Positions 42,440 through 50,529 of a stretch of 64,000 bases of DNA are shown here, in pieces. Each line of letters begins with the position of its first letter. The first letter of the stretch is position 1. The notes beneath the pieces are model-generated. The model saw only the letters and a list, made by a program, of their open reading frames with translations. It searched no databases and was not told the origin of the DNA. The DNA lies in the IMG/VR virus record IMGVR_UViG_3300025674_000024, positions 21,660 to 85,659 of that record, one strand, 5' to 3'. The stretch comes from a virus. Made by a program: the position numbers and the translations under genes.

Positions 42440-42805
42440 GTTTGGGTCCTCTTCGTCCTCTTCATCGGTCCCACCCGCTTTAGCAAGTAGTTCCGTGACC
42501 TTCTTCAGGTCTTTCATCTTGAGCTTCTGAAGCTCATCGAATGTAATCTTACCACTCCCAACGGACAGTCGGGCTGCGAGCTTCAGAGAACGTTCCATGT
42601 CTCCGATGCCGCCGAGTGTCTTCTCGAGGTAGAGAAGATCGCTGGCCATCATCTCGCGGAGGACGACCTCCTTTCCAGATGACAGAGTCGCGAAGTATGT
42701 TTCTTCGGCGGAGTCGAGAGAGGATTGAGGACGGTTAGCACCTTCCGCGAGTTCTTCAGCGGACTTGCGCATGACACGCACGCCTGACTTCTTCTCTTCT
42801 TCCAT
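42434..42805 (-). CDS. Tail assembly chaperone (123 aa)
   Basis: The central segment TYFATLSSGKEVVLREMMAS followed by a helical half fits the gp41/gpE-type tail chaperones. It ends in an acidic tail (DEEDEEDPNF). A C-CCA-AAC heptamer lies at its 3' end. A GGGTAAAA motif is 26 bases before the ATG. Located at the head of the tail operon. Confidence 0.78.
   Translation of the reverse strand: MEEEKKSGVRVMRKSAEELAEGANRPQSSLDSAEETYFATLSSGKEVVLREMMASDLLYLEKTLGGIGDMERSLKLAARLSVGSGKITFDELQKLKMKDLKKVTELLAKAGGTDEEDEEDPNF
42440..42446 (-). promoter_or_regulatory. Programmed -1 frameshift site C CCA AAC
   Basis: Heptamer CCCAAAC in the zero frame as xxC CCA AAC, exactly the X XXY YYZ form, two codons before the TAA of the chaperone gene. 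The -1 frame then continues for about 150 codons. Confidence 0.8.
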
Positions 42806-42830
42806 GGTTTATGTTGTAACCTGTAGTAAC

Positions 42831-42839
42831 TTTTTACCC
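42831..42839 (-). promoter_or_regulatory. GGGTAAAA candidate late promoter motif
   Basis: GGGTAAAAA in the gap between the thymidylate-synthase-family gene and the tail chaperone, 26 bases before the latter's ATG. It marks the likely start of the tail/head transcription block. Confidence 0.5.
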
Positions 42840-42843
42840 CAGC

Positions 42844-43734
42844 TCAGTTGACGTTGACCTTGATCGCTGGGTGGGGATCATAGTCGGTTAGGATGAAGTC
42901 GTCCAAGGTTAGATCCTTAAGAGTGCGGCGTTGGAGCCATTCATCAGAGAGTCTCGCTTGGCACTCATCCTTCCACGGGAGTTTGAGCATCTGCTCAACG
43001 AGATGGTAGCAGTTCTCATAAATATGAGAATTTGCGCTTGGCATATAGACAAACCGAGCGGTCTTGTCCGTGCAAGCCGCAACAACTTTGAGCATGATCG
43101 CGTAGCGAGCGATGTCAAGAGGGAAACCGACAACCATGTCGTTTGACCGAGCGGGAACCATCAGGTCTAGCCAACCATCCTTCGCGGGCATGAACTGCAT
43201 ACCGATGTGACACGGCGGGCAAGCCGGATCGATAACGGTCGGATTGTGAGTGATGACGGTCGCTTGCCGAGTGTTCGGGAAGTGAGTCAGGGTGATGATG
43301 GCGTCCTGCAGCTGGTCAACAGACCGATCGGTCTCCAAGACCTCGTTGGGCATCTCCATCCCAGAGGCGGACGGTGGCCACTGACGCCACTGACGACAGT
43401 AAGCGGAGGCGCCAAGCTCACCGTCCTTGTCGGCTAGGAAGTCCCAGAAGTGCTTGGCGGGGCCCAGCGCATCGACGTTGGTATTGAACCCAATGTCGAA
43501 GAGGAATTCCCTACAGGTGTTCTTCCAGGGCAGTTTGCGGAGGCGAGTCAGAGGGAATCCCTCACGGAGATCCACTCTCACGGAACAACCAAAAGCTGCT
43601 CGAGTCTCGCCGTTACGACCTTCAAAAGTATCTCCCGCCTCCATCAGAGCACGGAGATAGTTGGCGTAGATGCGATCCCAATTCCCAGAGATGATGGACT
43701 TTCCGTTGAATGAAAGAGAGTGTCCGGCGTTCAT
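42844..43734 (-). CDS. Thymidylate-synthase-family enzyme, probably dCMP hydroxymethylase-like (296 aa)
   Basis: Clear ThyA fold family: catalytic PPCH with Cys 175, Arg/Ser/Asp in RSND at 196-199, HIY at 237-239 and a C-terminal YDPHPAIK. The residue that in thymidylate synthase is the uracil-reading Asn (E. coli N177) is Asp 207 here, in GFPLD. T4 gp42 dCMP hydroxymethylase also has RSND, GF and this Asp, and that residue is known to select cytosine. I infer action on dCMP (5-hydroxymethyl- or methyl-dCMP). A nucleotide kinase and a DNA polymerase follow on the upstream side, suiting modified-base synthesis. Confidence 0.85.
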   Translation of the reverse strand: MNAGHSLSFNGKSIISGNWDRIYANYLRALMEAGDTFEGRNGETRAAFGCSVRVDLREGFPLTRLRKLPWKNTCREFLFDIGFNTNVDALGPAKHFWDFLADKDGELGASAYCRQWRQWPPSASGMEMPNEVLETDRSVDQLQDAIITLTHFPNTRQATVITHNPTVIDPACPPCHIGMQFMPAKDGWLDLMVPARSNDMVVGFPLDIARYAIMLKVVAACTDKTARFVYMPSANSHIYENCYHLVEQMLKLPWKDECQARLSDEWLQRRTLKDLTLDDFILTDYDPHPAIKVNVN

Positions 43735-43943
43735 GAGTAGATTTTGGCGGATGTTTCGTGGTAGTATTTCTCGAACTCCTCGTCCTTGATGCCGGGAGGA
43801 AGCTTTACGTACATAGCAGCCGCAGTGCGAAGACTCTCCTGAGCCATCGCTCTGTGGCCCATGTCGTAGCGATCGTTCGCATCATCGACCCAGTCTCTCG
43901 CGTAGATGAGGAGGGCTTCGGGGTCTTGGCGCGGAGGAATCAT
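43731..43943 (-). CDS. Small hypothetical protein (70 aa)
   Basis: Helical, with an N-terminal amphipathic helix and a Tyr-rich C-terminus. Sits between the nucleotide kinase (1-base gap) and the ThyA-family gene (4-base overlap). No recognised family. Confidence 0.6.
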   Translation of the reverse strand: MIPPRQDPEALLIYARDWVDDANDRYDMGHRAMAQESLRTAAAMYVKLPPGIKDEEFEKYYHETSAKIYS

Positions 43944-43944
43944 C

Positions 43945-44514
43945 TTAGGACTTTCTCAGAGCTTCGGCACAGCGAGAAAGGACTGCGCGAGCGGTGACGT
44001 TCTCGTTCATAATCTGAACGTTCGGGAACATAGTGATGTTCTCGTAGAAGTTGAGAATCTGCTCCGTGTACACTTGGTGCTCTTGCATACGGGCGATGTA
44101 CTCATCACGGATGAGCCACGGCGCGGCTTCGGGATTCTCCGCTCTTACTTCCTCGATGTGGAGCGGAGCGGACCAGTGCCAAGGACGGAACAGCCCAACG
44201 TGGACCACCGACCCGTCTGTAGCATCCGCAAGCTCGATCTCGAAATCGATGACATCCTCGAAGTGACCGGCATTGCGGCGACGATGCTGCTCGAGGATGT
44301 AGCTGCAAGGATAAGCTCGGTCAAAGATCGCGTAGGTCTTCTTGGAGTTCTTCCAAGTCGCGATGTCCTCTCGGTAGAAGTCGAAGATGTTCTCTTGGTC
44401 CTTGGGCGGAGGGCCGTGGTGAGCGATATAGCAGTCGCCGGCAAGTTCCTGAGTCATGACGTCAATCAGAGTTGACTTGCCAACTCGGTCTGGGCCTGAT
44501 ACGATGATGAGCAT
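43945..44514 (-). CDS. P-loop nucleotide kinase, dNMP/thymidylate kinase-like (189 aa)
   Basis: Walker A GPDRVGKST at residues 7-15 on a leading beta strand, a FDRAY segment near 73 that fits the DR(Y/H) motif of thymidylate and deoxynucleoside kinases, and a LID-like Arg/Glu region. Expected to phosphorylate dNMPs. Next to a dCMP-hydroxymethylase-like gene it may raise the modified dCMP to the diphosphate, as T4 gp1 does. Confidence 0.75.
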   Translation of the reverse strand: MLIIVSGPDRVGKSTLIDVMTQELAGDCYIAHHGPPPKDQENIFDFYREDIATWKNSKKTYAIFDRAYPCSYILEQHRRRNAGHFEDVIDFEIELADATDGSVVHVGLFRPWHWSAPLHIEEVRAENPEAAPWLIRDEYIARMQEHQVYTEQILNFYENITMFPNVQIMNENVTARAVLSRCAEALRKS

Positions 44515-44567
44515 GGTTGGTTCTGTACAGACGGATTGTAGTGGGGAGGAGATGATAGTATTCTCAG

Positions 44568-44747
44568 CTAGCGGGAGATGATGTAGCCTAGGATGAGGCT
44601 GTCGTCAAGGTAGTCTAAGTTGAGGATTACTTCCACTGAGGACATCATTCTCCTTTCTTTGCTGTCAAAAAAGTGCATCCTAGCAAGGCTCTGCTTATTT
44701 CCTGGGAGTGGTTCCAGAGTGTAGAAGCGGGCTTTCTTTTTGCTCAT
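44568..44747 (-). CDS. Small hypothetical protein (59 aa)
   Basis: ATG at 44747 overlaps the upstream TGA (ATGA), TAG at 44568. Basic N-terminus, hydrophobic C-terminal half (VEVILNLDYLDD, LILGYII). Not recognised. Confidence 0.55.
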   Translation of the reverse strand: MSKKKARFYTLEPLPGNKQSLARMHFFDSKERRMMSSVEVILNLDYLDDSLILGYIISR

Positions 44748-44911
44748 GAGAGGGGAAGGGAGAGTTGGACGGGATGGGATGGGGAACAGCGGACTTTATC
44801 TAGGAGAAGCCTCTTCATTGTATCCTGATCAACTTCGGAGATCTCACAGGCTGTGATAAGGTTGCAGTGTCCCGAATAGAGAGCCGTCAGGGCCCTTTCT
44901 ATCTTTGTCAA
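44744..44911 (-). CDS. Small hypothetical protein, TTG start (55 aa)
   Basis: TTG at 44911 overlaps the polymerase TGA, with AAGGG just upstream as RBS. The product has a helix-turn-helix-like stretch (ALYSGHCNLITACEISEVDQ). Coupled between the polymerase and the next small gene. A longer frame exists but would overlap the polymerase by about 140 bases. Confidence 0.5.
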   Translation of the reverse strand: MTKIERALTALYSGHCNLITACEISEVDQDTMKRLLLDKVRCSPSHPVQLSLPLS

Positions 44912-47832
44912 AGCAGTCCCTTCTCGATCAGGTCTATGCGGGTCTTGAGCTTCTTGACCCACCCGTTCTCCGCCATCTGCAGCATAGAGTACTCTGACCC
45001 GTTGGGCTCTTCCGACCCGTCTGGGTTGGATGGAGTCACAGTGCACTCACTGGGAGACTTACGGAGCCGGTCGTCAATAGCGACCGAGGAGAAGAAAGCT
45101 CGAGAGAGCGGTACGTCGTTGATCCCCACACCCGCTTGGAACCTTGCCCACGAGTAAAGGTGGGCCATCTGGAAAGTTACGGAGAAGACCTCCGCATACT
45201 TCTCAGGGACCATGAACCACATCTCATCGTGAATGGACAGGATGAACTGCGCTGGGATCTTGTACTTGCGAGCCAACCAGTGAGTCGCGGTGAGAATCAC
45301 AGCGAGCATCTCCGCACCCGACGACTGGATTGTCCAGTTAATGCGACCTGTGTGAAAGTCATCTCCCACCGCAGAGGGACGCAGAGCGGTCGAGATCTTC
45401 GTCCCGAGGCAAGGCAGAGTGGGAACCTTGGCCCTTAGCGCGATGCCCTCCATGAAGTTATAGCAGCCGCTGTCGCTGCCTCCTTCGTAGTACCCGTCTG
45501 GGCTCTTACGACCTTTCTTGAAAGCCAAAGCTTTGGTGCCGTACCGACGGAGCTCCTCGGATCCGCGATCCTTGTACTTCTTCTGGATGGTGTTAGCTAT
45601 GGTTCTCACGCCCGCGCCGTACAGCATAGCGAAACCTACACCCTTAGCCGTGTCTCGGTCAATGCCGATTGCACTCGCGAGCTTAGTGTGCGCGTCGGTA
45701 CCCTTCTCTTTGGACCCAGCGAGGACGGTATGCGCCATCGGAGATGCACCCACGAATCCTCCCTCCCAGGAGTCTGCATAGATGCTTGCGATCTGCAGCT
45801 CCTGACCGTCAAAGTCAGCGCCTACGATCTTCCAGCCCGGAGGACACTGGACCCGAGTCTTGAGCTCAGTGCCGATTCTCCAGTTCTTCGTGGAGCACAT
45901 GGTGACCATGAGGGATTCCACAGTCCGGCGAGTCACAGTCCCGTGAGCGATGATCTCGGGCATTATCATGTTCCAAGCACCACCGTGAGGGTTCTCGACC
46001 TCTAGGAAGATGCGGTCCATGACACGCTTACGAACCGAAGTCCAGTAAGACGTGGCGTTAGCAATGTCGAGAGCGCGCTTAGCCTCGGGAATATCGCTGC
46101 TGAGCCGACCGTTCTCCATGTCCACGAGAAAGTCTTTGGACAACAGCACACCGACGTTCTCACCGGTACCCTTAGGATGAGGGATCTTCTGCAGCTTACC
46201 TTCAACGTCGCGGTAGCACCAACCGTCTCCCTTGATGTTCTCGATCGGAGACCCCTCCCACTTGAGCTTCAGCAGGAAGTGAGAGACCGTGGCTTTCGTC
46301 GTGACCTTCTTGTCAGAGTCCGTCAGGTACTCGGAAGCCCACTTTGGTTTGAAAGCGTACTTGCCTGTGTAAGACCGAGGTGTCCAAACTAATTGGGACA
46401 ACCAAGGATCTTTCTTAGCCCACTCGTCCGCATTGTGCCTCCACACGTGCTCTTGCTTATCAAACCCACGGAGAACGTCCGTGAACTTGACCGTCTTCTT
46501 GTGGCCAAGACTGGCAAGAGCTATGCAAGTCTCAGGATCTTCCTCGAAGAGCTTCTGGGCGGTGACAATGTCCTTATCCAGTTCTGTGTTCCACTCCGCT
46601 ACGTACTTTTGAATGAGAGAGCGACAGATGTCCGTCATCTCCTGAGCGTGAGCGTGAAACACTTCTTCAGTGTGAGAGATCCAATCCGACCACTGCGTGG
46701 AGATCGGGATGCGCGATCCGTTGAGGAAGTAGTGACCGGCAATCCCCACCTTTGAGGGAGTCGCGTTAAGGTACTTTGGCCAAAGGGCTTGGAAGAGCTC
46801 AGTCGTGTAGAAGGCGTCCTTCATCGCGTACTCGAGCAGGTCCCGACGATTTGCGAGTTGGTGCATCTCCGTGGCTTTCACGAAGACGTTTCGGATCTCC
46901 TTGTCGGCATCCTCCATGCGATGGACTTCCTCGCCGAAGTATTCCCTCACGGCCGCGACGTGGAAGTTGTAGACATTCACCAGGGCATTCGTGGAACCTT
47001 CGCTAGCCCATCTAGGACGGAACTGAAGTTTCTTCTTCTCTTCCTCGCTGAGTTCCTCGGGATCCTTGCCCGCGAGGACATAGAGCCACCTCTGGCCCGA
47101 CGCGAGGCCGGAGACCGCGACGTGAGCTGAGAGCGTGTCAAAGTAGAAGTTCTCCGGCTCGCTTTCAGTAAGCGTGTAGCCGTCACGAGCGCGAACGCGA
47201 TCATAGGAAATGTTATGACCGACAACAAAACTTCCTTTGCCAATAGGTATGAGGTCATACTGGGTCCATTCCTCTTGCGGTAGAGTTGGGTCGCACATCT
47301 CCGCTGCGAGCCATACATAAGAGGCCTTAGCAGAGAAGCAAGTACCAATCACTGGGAAAGCGCCTCCGACCACGAAGGTCTCAGTATCATACGTGAACGC
47401 TTTCTCGAGAGGATGCGGAACCTGCTCTGTGATAAACTTCTTCCCGTCCCACTCGTATCGGGTCCATCCGGGCTGGAAGATGAAGTCGTCGTACCCGGGG
47501 CACTTAGGAAGCTTTGCTTTGGAGAATTCTTCTGCTTTGGTAAGATACTCGTCAAGAAACTCTCCGGCCATGTGTTCGAAGTGATCTTTGATGTCGTTTC
47601 CCACAAGATCTGGGAACGGAAAATCACCGTCGTAGAGGTTCTCGGGATAGTCCACAGGAACTGGGACATCGAACCTACTTAAAAGCCGCCGCGACCGTTC
47701 GAGCGTGCTGCTCTTAACCGTCGGGCGGCTCAGGTTGCCGAAAAGCTTCTTATGAAGAAAATCGCTGAGGACGGGATAGCCGTGTTCGTTCTTCATAGAC
47801 GATGCAGTCATCCGATAAATTGTCGATTCCAT
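44908..47832 (-). CDS. Family A DNA polymerase, mitochondrial Pol gamma-like (974 aa)
   Basis: 3'-5' exonuclease motifs (TYDTET; VGHNISYDR; YAMKDAFYT) precede the polymerase motifs A (GADFDGQEL, Asp 673), B (R726..K730......Y738) and C (IHDE, 868-870). The finer details are those of Pol gamma: GAD.D.QEL.IAS, IHDE, and the C-terminal [SA]FFS.V.ID..LRK...TPSNP run. The arrangement and length fit Pol gamma rather than E. coli Pol I or T7 polymerase. It is presumably the replicative polymerase of the phage. The start at 47832 follows the upstream stop by 8 bases. Confidence 0.92.
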   Translation of the reverse strand: MESTIYRMTASSMKNEHGYPVLSDFLHKKLFGNLSRPTVKSSTLERSRRLLSRFDVPVPVDYPENLYDGDFPFPDLVGNDIKDHFEHMAGEFLDEYLTKAEEFSKAKLPKCPGYDDFIFQPGWTRYEWDGKKFITEQVPHPLEKAFTYDTETFVVGGAFPVIGTCFSAKASYVWLAAEMCDPTLPQEEWTQYDLIPIGKGSFVVGHNISYDRVRARDGYTLTESEPENFYFDTLSAHVAVSGLASGQRWLYVLAGKDPEELSEEEKKKLQFRPRWASEGSTNALVNVYNFHVAAVREYFGEEVHRMEDADKEIRNVFVKATEMHQLANRRDLLEYAMKDAFYTTELFQALWPKYLNATPSKVGIAGHYFLNGSRIPISTQWSDWISHTEEVFHAHAQEMTDICRSLIQKYVAEWNTELDKDIVTAQKLFEEDPETCIALASLGHKKTVKFTDVLRGFDKQEHVWRHNADEWAKKDPWLSQLVWTPRSYTGKYAFKPKWASEYLTDSDKKVTTKATVSHFLLKLKWEGSPIENIKGDGWCYRDVEGKLQKIPHPKGTGENVGVLLSKDFLVDMENGRLSSDIPEAKRALDIANATSYWTSVRKRVMDRIFLEVENPHGGAWNMIMPEIIAHGTVTRRTVESLMVTMCSTKNWRIGTELKTRVQCPPGWKIVGADFDGQELQIASIYADSWEGGFVGASPMAHTVLAGSKEKGTDAHTKLASAIGIDRDTAKGVGFAMLYGAGVRTIANTIQKKYKDRGSEELRRYGTKALAFKKGRKSPDGYYEGGSDSGCYNFMEGIALRAKVPTLPCLGTKISTALRPSAVGDDFHTGRINWTIQSSGAEMLAVILTATHWLARKYKIPAQFILSIHDEMWFMVPEKYAEVFSVTFQMAHLYSWARFQAGVGINDVPLSRAFFSSVAIDDRLRKSPSECTVTPSNPDGSEEPNGSEYSMLQMAENGWVKKLKTRIDLIEKGLL

Positions 47833-47840
47833 TATGGGAG

Positions 47841-48008
47841 TCAGGCAGGCTGGTAAACTTCCTCTTTCTTATCTCGAACCGCCTCAGCGAGTTCCTCAGC
47901 TTCTATGAAGAGCTCAGCGGCATCTTGCTCATATCCCTGCTCTCCGAGTATCCAGGCTTCGTCAACAAGCTGGTGAATGCGGTCAATGATCGGGTCGTAG
48001 GGAGTCAT
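47841..48008 (-). CDS. Small acidic helical protein (55 aa)
   Basis: ATG at 48008, TGA at 47841. Almost wholly amphipathic helix rich in Glu and Ala. It resembles, in composition, the 58-residue protein at 57853-58029 (helix with repeated EAL.L). Function unknown. Confidence 0.6.
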   Translation of the reverse strand: MTPYDPIIDRIHQLVDEAWILGEQGYEQDAAELFIEAEELAEAVRDKKEEVYQPA

Positions 48009-48162
48009 GGTGTGAAGTCTCGTGATAAGCTTTACAGATTTCGATGTCCTTTATCACTTGCTCCATAGAGGCAGCATTTCCGCTGTAGTGTTCTTGGGCG
48101 CCGTCTAGGTAGAGAACCCAGCGGTAAAGCTCAAGTTTCTTGCTGAACCAGATCGTCTGCAT
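47983..48162 (-). CDS. Small WVLY-family protein (59 aa)
   Basis: The pattern Y-x-WVLY-x-DG...Y.G.A.S.EQVI recurs in the protein at 55577-55762, so the two are likely paralogues. Start at MQTIW is preferred; an earlier Met would overlap the neighbour by more than 50 bases. Unknown function. Confidence 0.55.
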   Translation of the reverse strand: MQTIWFSKKLELYRWVLYLDGAQEHYSGNAASMEQVIKDIEICKAYHETSHHDSLRPDH

Positions 48163-48541
48163 CTTTAACTCGTAAACTACCACCTCGCAAGGCGTAACCT
48201 GAGTCTCTCCTCCAGTTGTATCCGTTGGACATGTTCACAGCCTTTTCGGGCGGGATATCCCAAAAAGTTTTACCGATCTCTTCGTCATAAAGACCAATCT
48301 CGAAGTATTCGTTAAGCTGCTCGAGGAACTCAGGGTGAGAGTTCCACTTGCGGTGGAGCCGCACTCGCCACTTCATATACTCGTCTCGTGACCGACGGGA
48401 CTTTCCCTCTTGCCACTGGGAGTACCAGTTCTCCAAAGCGTCGATGATTCCCACTCCGGCTTTCATCTTAAGCTGGCCGTAAGATCGGTTGAACTCACGA
48501 GTCTCTTGGTTCCACTGTTCGAGTCCTTTGATGTCATTCAT
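48131..48541 (-). CDS. Hypothetical protein (136 aa)
   Basis: Trp- and Arg-rich, helical, with segments WYSQWQEGKSRRSRDEYMKW and FWDIPPEKA. Overlaps the upstream stop by 1 base. Might bind nucleic acid; no family recognised. Confidence 0.65.
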   Translation of the reverse strand: MNDIKGLEQWNQETREFNRSYGQLKMKAGVGIIDALENWYSQWQEGKSRRSRDEYMKWRVRLHRKWNSHPEFLEQLNEYFEIGLYDEEIGKTFWDIPPEKAVNMSNGYNWRRDSGYALRGGSLRVKDADDLVQQET

Positions 48542-49452
48542 TAGATGGGTACCTCCAGGCGAGTTTGGATTGCGGTCTTGTTGAAATTGGGAAGGCCAGT
48601 CTCTTCCCTGATATGGTCTCGGTGCCTCTCAACACCGCTCATCCCATCATAGATAAGAGGGAATGAGAGAGCACGGTTAGCGGGATAGTCTCGCCAAGCG
48701 ATCATCTCTGTGAGAGCGAAAGGAACATCCTCCTCCCACGCTGGGTCTCTCGCCTCGTAGATGAGAGCGAGAGCATCGTTCACCCACCAAGACCTCACAC
48801 TCTCTATGTTGTCTTTCCAAGTGGTGGGATCAACTAGGGAGAGCGGACATACCTCACGAAAGTACCTCACCCATTCTCTCCCTCTCCTCACGACCTCGAG
48901 AGCGGACACTGGAACAGCGTCTAAGAGGTAGGACTCTTCGCCATTCATCACTCTCTCGTACACAGTCGGGAATAAGATAGCTTGAGATGCGAGTTCAAAG
49001 TCGGGAGCTGTGTCCCCTGACTTTGACCAGTTGGAGATGTTGAAGAGGACAGCGTCAAAGATCGCGAGAGTCTTGGCCTTGTTGACCTCGACTCTGTTCA
49101 CAGTGACTTTATCAACCTTCTGACCCGCTGCCTCAAGCTGAGTCTCGAGGTCCTTGATCTGCTTTCGCAGTCGCCTAGCCTCCGCGTTGGAGAGACGGCT
49201 CACGTGGGCTTTGTAGGCCTCAACTCCGCGCTGGATCTCAAGGGTGTTCTCCTCAATCTCTGTGCAAAGCGTCGAGATCTTAAAAGTCTCAGCGGAGAAG
49301 TCTTCGGTCAGCTTCTCCAAAGCTTGCTTAAACGCCTCCTCTAGGCTGTTCACTCGACCAATGAACTTGTCCTCGAGCTTCTTAACCTCTCTATTGAGAG
49401 AGTCTTTTTGCTTTAGGAGGCGTGTTGTCTTTGTGTCGACCCAGTGATTCAT
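48541..49452 (-). CDS. Coiled-coil protein (303 aa)
   Basis: Residues 1-125 predict a long coiled coil with repeated KKLE and KQIKDLETQLEAAG segments. The C-terminal 170 residues are a globular Trp-rich domain (WVRYFREVCPLSL, SWWVNDALALI). Function unknown. Confidence 0.7.
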   Translation of the reverse strand: MNHWVDTKTTRLLKQKDSLNREVKKLEDKFIGRVNSLEEAFKQALEKLTEDFSAETFKISTLCTEIEENTLEIQRGVEAYKAHVSRLSNAEARRLRKQIKDLETQLEAAGQKVDKVTVNRVEVNKAKTLAIFDAVLFNISNWSKSGDTAPDFELASQAILFPTVYERVMNGEESYLLDAVPVSALEVVRRGREWVRYFREVCPLSLVDPTTWKDNIESVRSWWVNDALALIYEARDPAWEEDVPFALTEMIAWRDYPANRALSFPLIYDGMSGVERHRDHIREETGLPNFNKTAIQTRLEVPI

Positions 49453-49479
49453 TAAAGTAGTTTCTACAGATCAATGGTA

Positions 49480-49653
49480 TTACAGAGGAGTCCCCGGTAA
49501 ATTGAGGAGCCAAGCGGCCAACTCAATCGCTTCTCTGCGACAAGTTCCCTGCTTCTGGTAAGTCAAGAACGAGATTTCGTATTCTCGTGCTCTTCCTTTC
49601 TCTCTCGCTAGCCCTAAAAAGTGGTGGTAGCGTTTGTCTAAGTCTTCTTTCAT
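49480..49653 (-). CDS. Small basic protein (57 aa)
   Basis: ATG at 49653 overlaps the upstream TGA. Basic helix then a WLLNLPG end; one Cys. Not recognised. Confidence 0.6.
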   Translation of the reverse strand: MKEDLDKRYHHFLGLAREKGRAREYEISFLTYQKQGTCRREAIELAAWLLNLPGTPL

Positions 49654-50213
49654 GGGGCTCGCTTAACCGAAGCTTTGAGAATGTCAGTAGCGAGATCCAC
49701 GATCTCCACGTTGAAGTCGTACACCTCCTCTGGGTCGGAGAGACGGTGGAACTGTCCGGAAAAGCAGTCTTTGGACAAATCTCTCAGGAAGGCGTTAGCG
49801 GGAGTAGGAGGCTCGCACAGAGCGATGTCGTCCTTAAGCTGAGGAGCCGCTTCCTCGATTGCTCTTACAAGACGCCCATAGATTGTTGACGTGATTGCGA
49901 ACTCCTCTTCGGTCTTGATCGAGGAGTAGCGCTCTTCGCCTTCGGTTGGGCGCAACTCCAACGCATTACCGTCTGGGAGAATGATCTGAATGGTATCATA
50001 TTCCTCCGGCTTTCGTCGGAAACAGACTTCGGGCGAGTTGAACGCTACCTCTTCCTGATTTTCCTCGTTAAGGATGTCGTGCTCGATGAGATCGTAGAAG
50101 GCGTTAGCGATCGTCTCCCAGTCTGGACCCTCGAACTCGGCCGCAATGGCCATGAACACCTTTGGGTTAGCTAGAAGCCGCGGGACGGGATAAATGATCT
50201 GTTGGGACTCCAT
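49650..50213 (-). CDS. Hypothetical protein (187 aa)
   Basis: Acidic soluble protein with a mixed alpha/beta pattern and no recognised motif. It precedes the 57-residue gene with a 4-base overlap. Upstream, minus strand GTAGTAAAATTAACGTAGATCC may contain its promoter. Confidence 0.65.
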   Translation of the reverse strand: MESQQIIYPVPRLLANPKVFMAIAAEFEGPDWETIANAFYDLIEHDILNEENQEEVAFNSPEVCFRRKPEEYDTIQIILPDGNALELRPTEGEERYSSIKTEEEFAITSTIYGRLVRAIEEAAPQLKDDIALCEPPTPANAFLRDLSKDCFSGQFHRLSDPEEVYDFNVEIVDLATDILKASVKRAP

Positions 50214-50219
50214 GACTCC

Positions 50220-50438
50220 TCACTTGGTAGGATCTACGTTAATTTTACTACAAATGAGCTTAGCTTGCTTCATGTAGTGTGCGTGTTCGGCTTCGCGATC
50301 AACATCTGCATAGACTCGCGCCCAGCTGCCCTGCTCGAGAGATTCGGCATAGCGAGAGGCTTCGAGAGCATCGTCAAAGCGGATCTCTTCTCCGTTACGG
50401 ACTCCGTTGCAGATGAGGCGCTGGACTTTCTTGTTCAT
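50220..50438 (-). CDS. Small hypothetical protein (72 aa)
   Basis: The start MNKKVQRLICNG at 50438 is favoured, since codons before it are Ser/Pro low complexity. Helical C-terminus with DREAEHAHYMKQA. Unknown. Confidence 0.55.
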   Translation of the reverse strand: MNKKVQRLICNGVRNGEEIRFDDALEASRYAESLEQGSWARVYADVDREAEHAHYMKQAKLICSKINVDPTK

Positions 50439-50529
50439 AGCAGAGAGAGGACTGTGAGGAGAGGAGCCGGGAGAGGACATCACGTTGCAGTGTCCTAGCT
50501 ATTAGACTTTTAAGTTGACAAACTTTAAG

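Noticed and set aside
42844-43734. Plain thymidylate synthase (thyA)
   Set aside because: Catalytic Cys is present, but the Asn that reads uracil is Asp and the flanking pattern follows dCMP hydroxymethylase, so I did not assign thyA.
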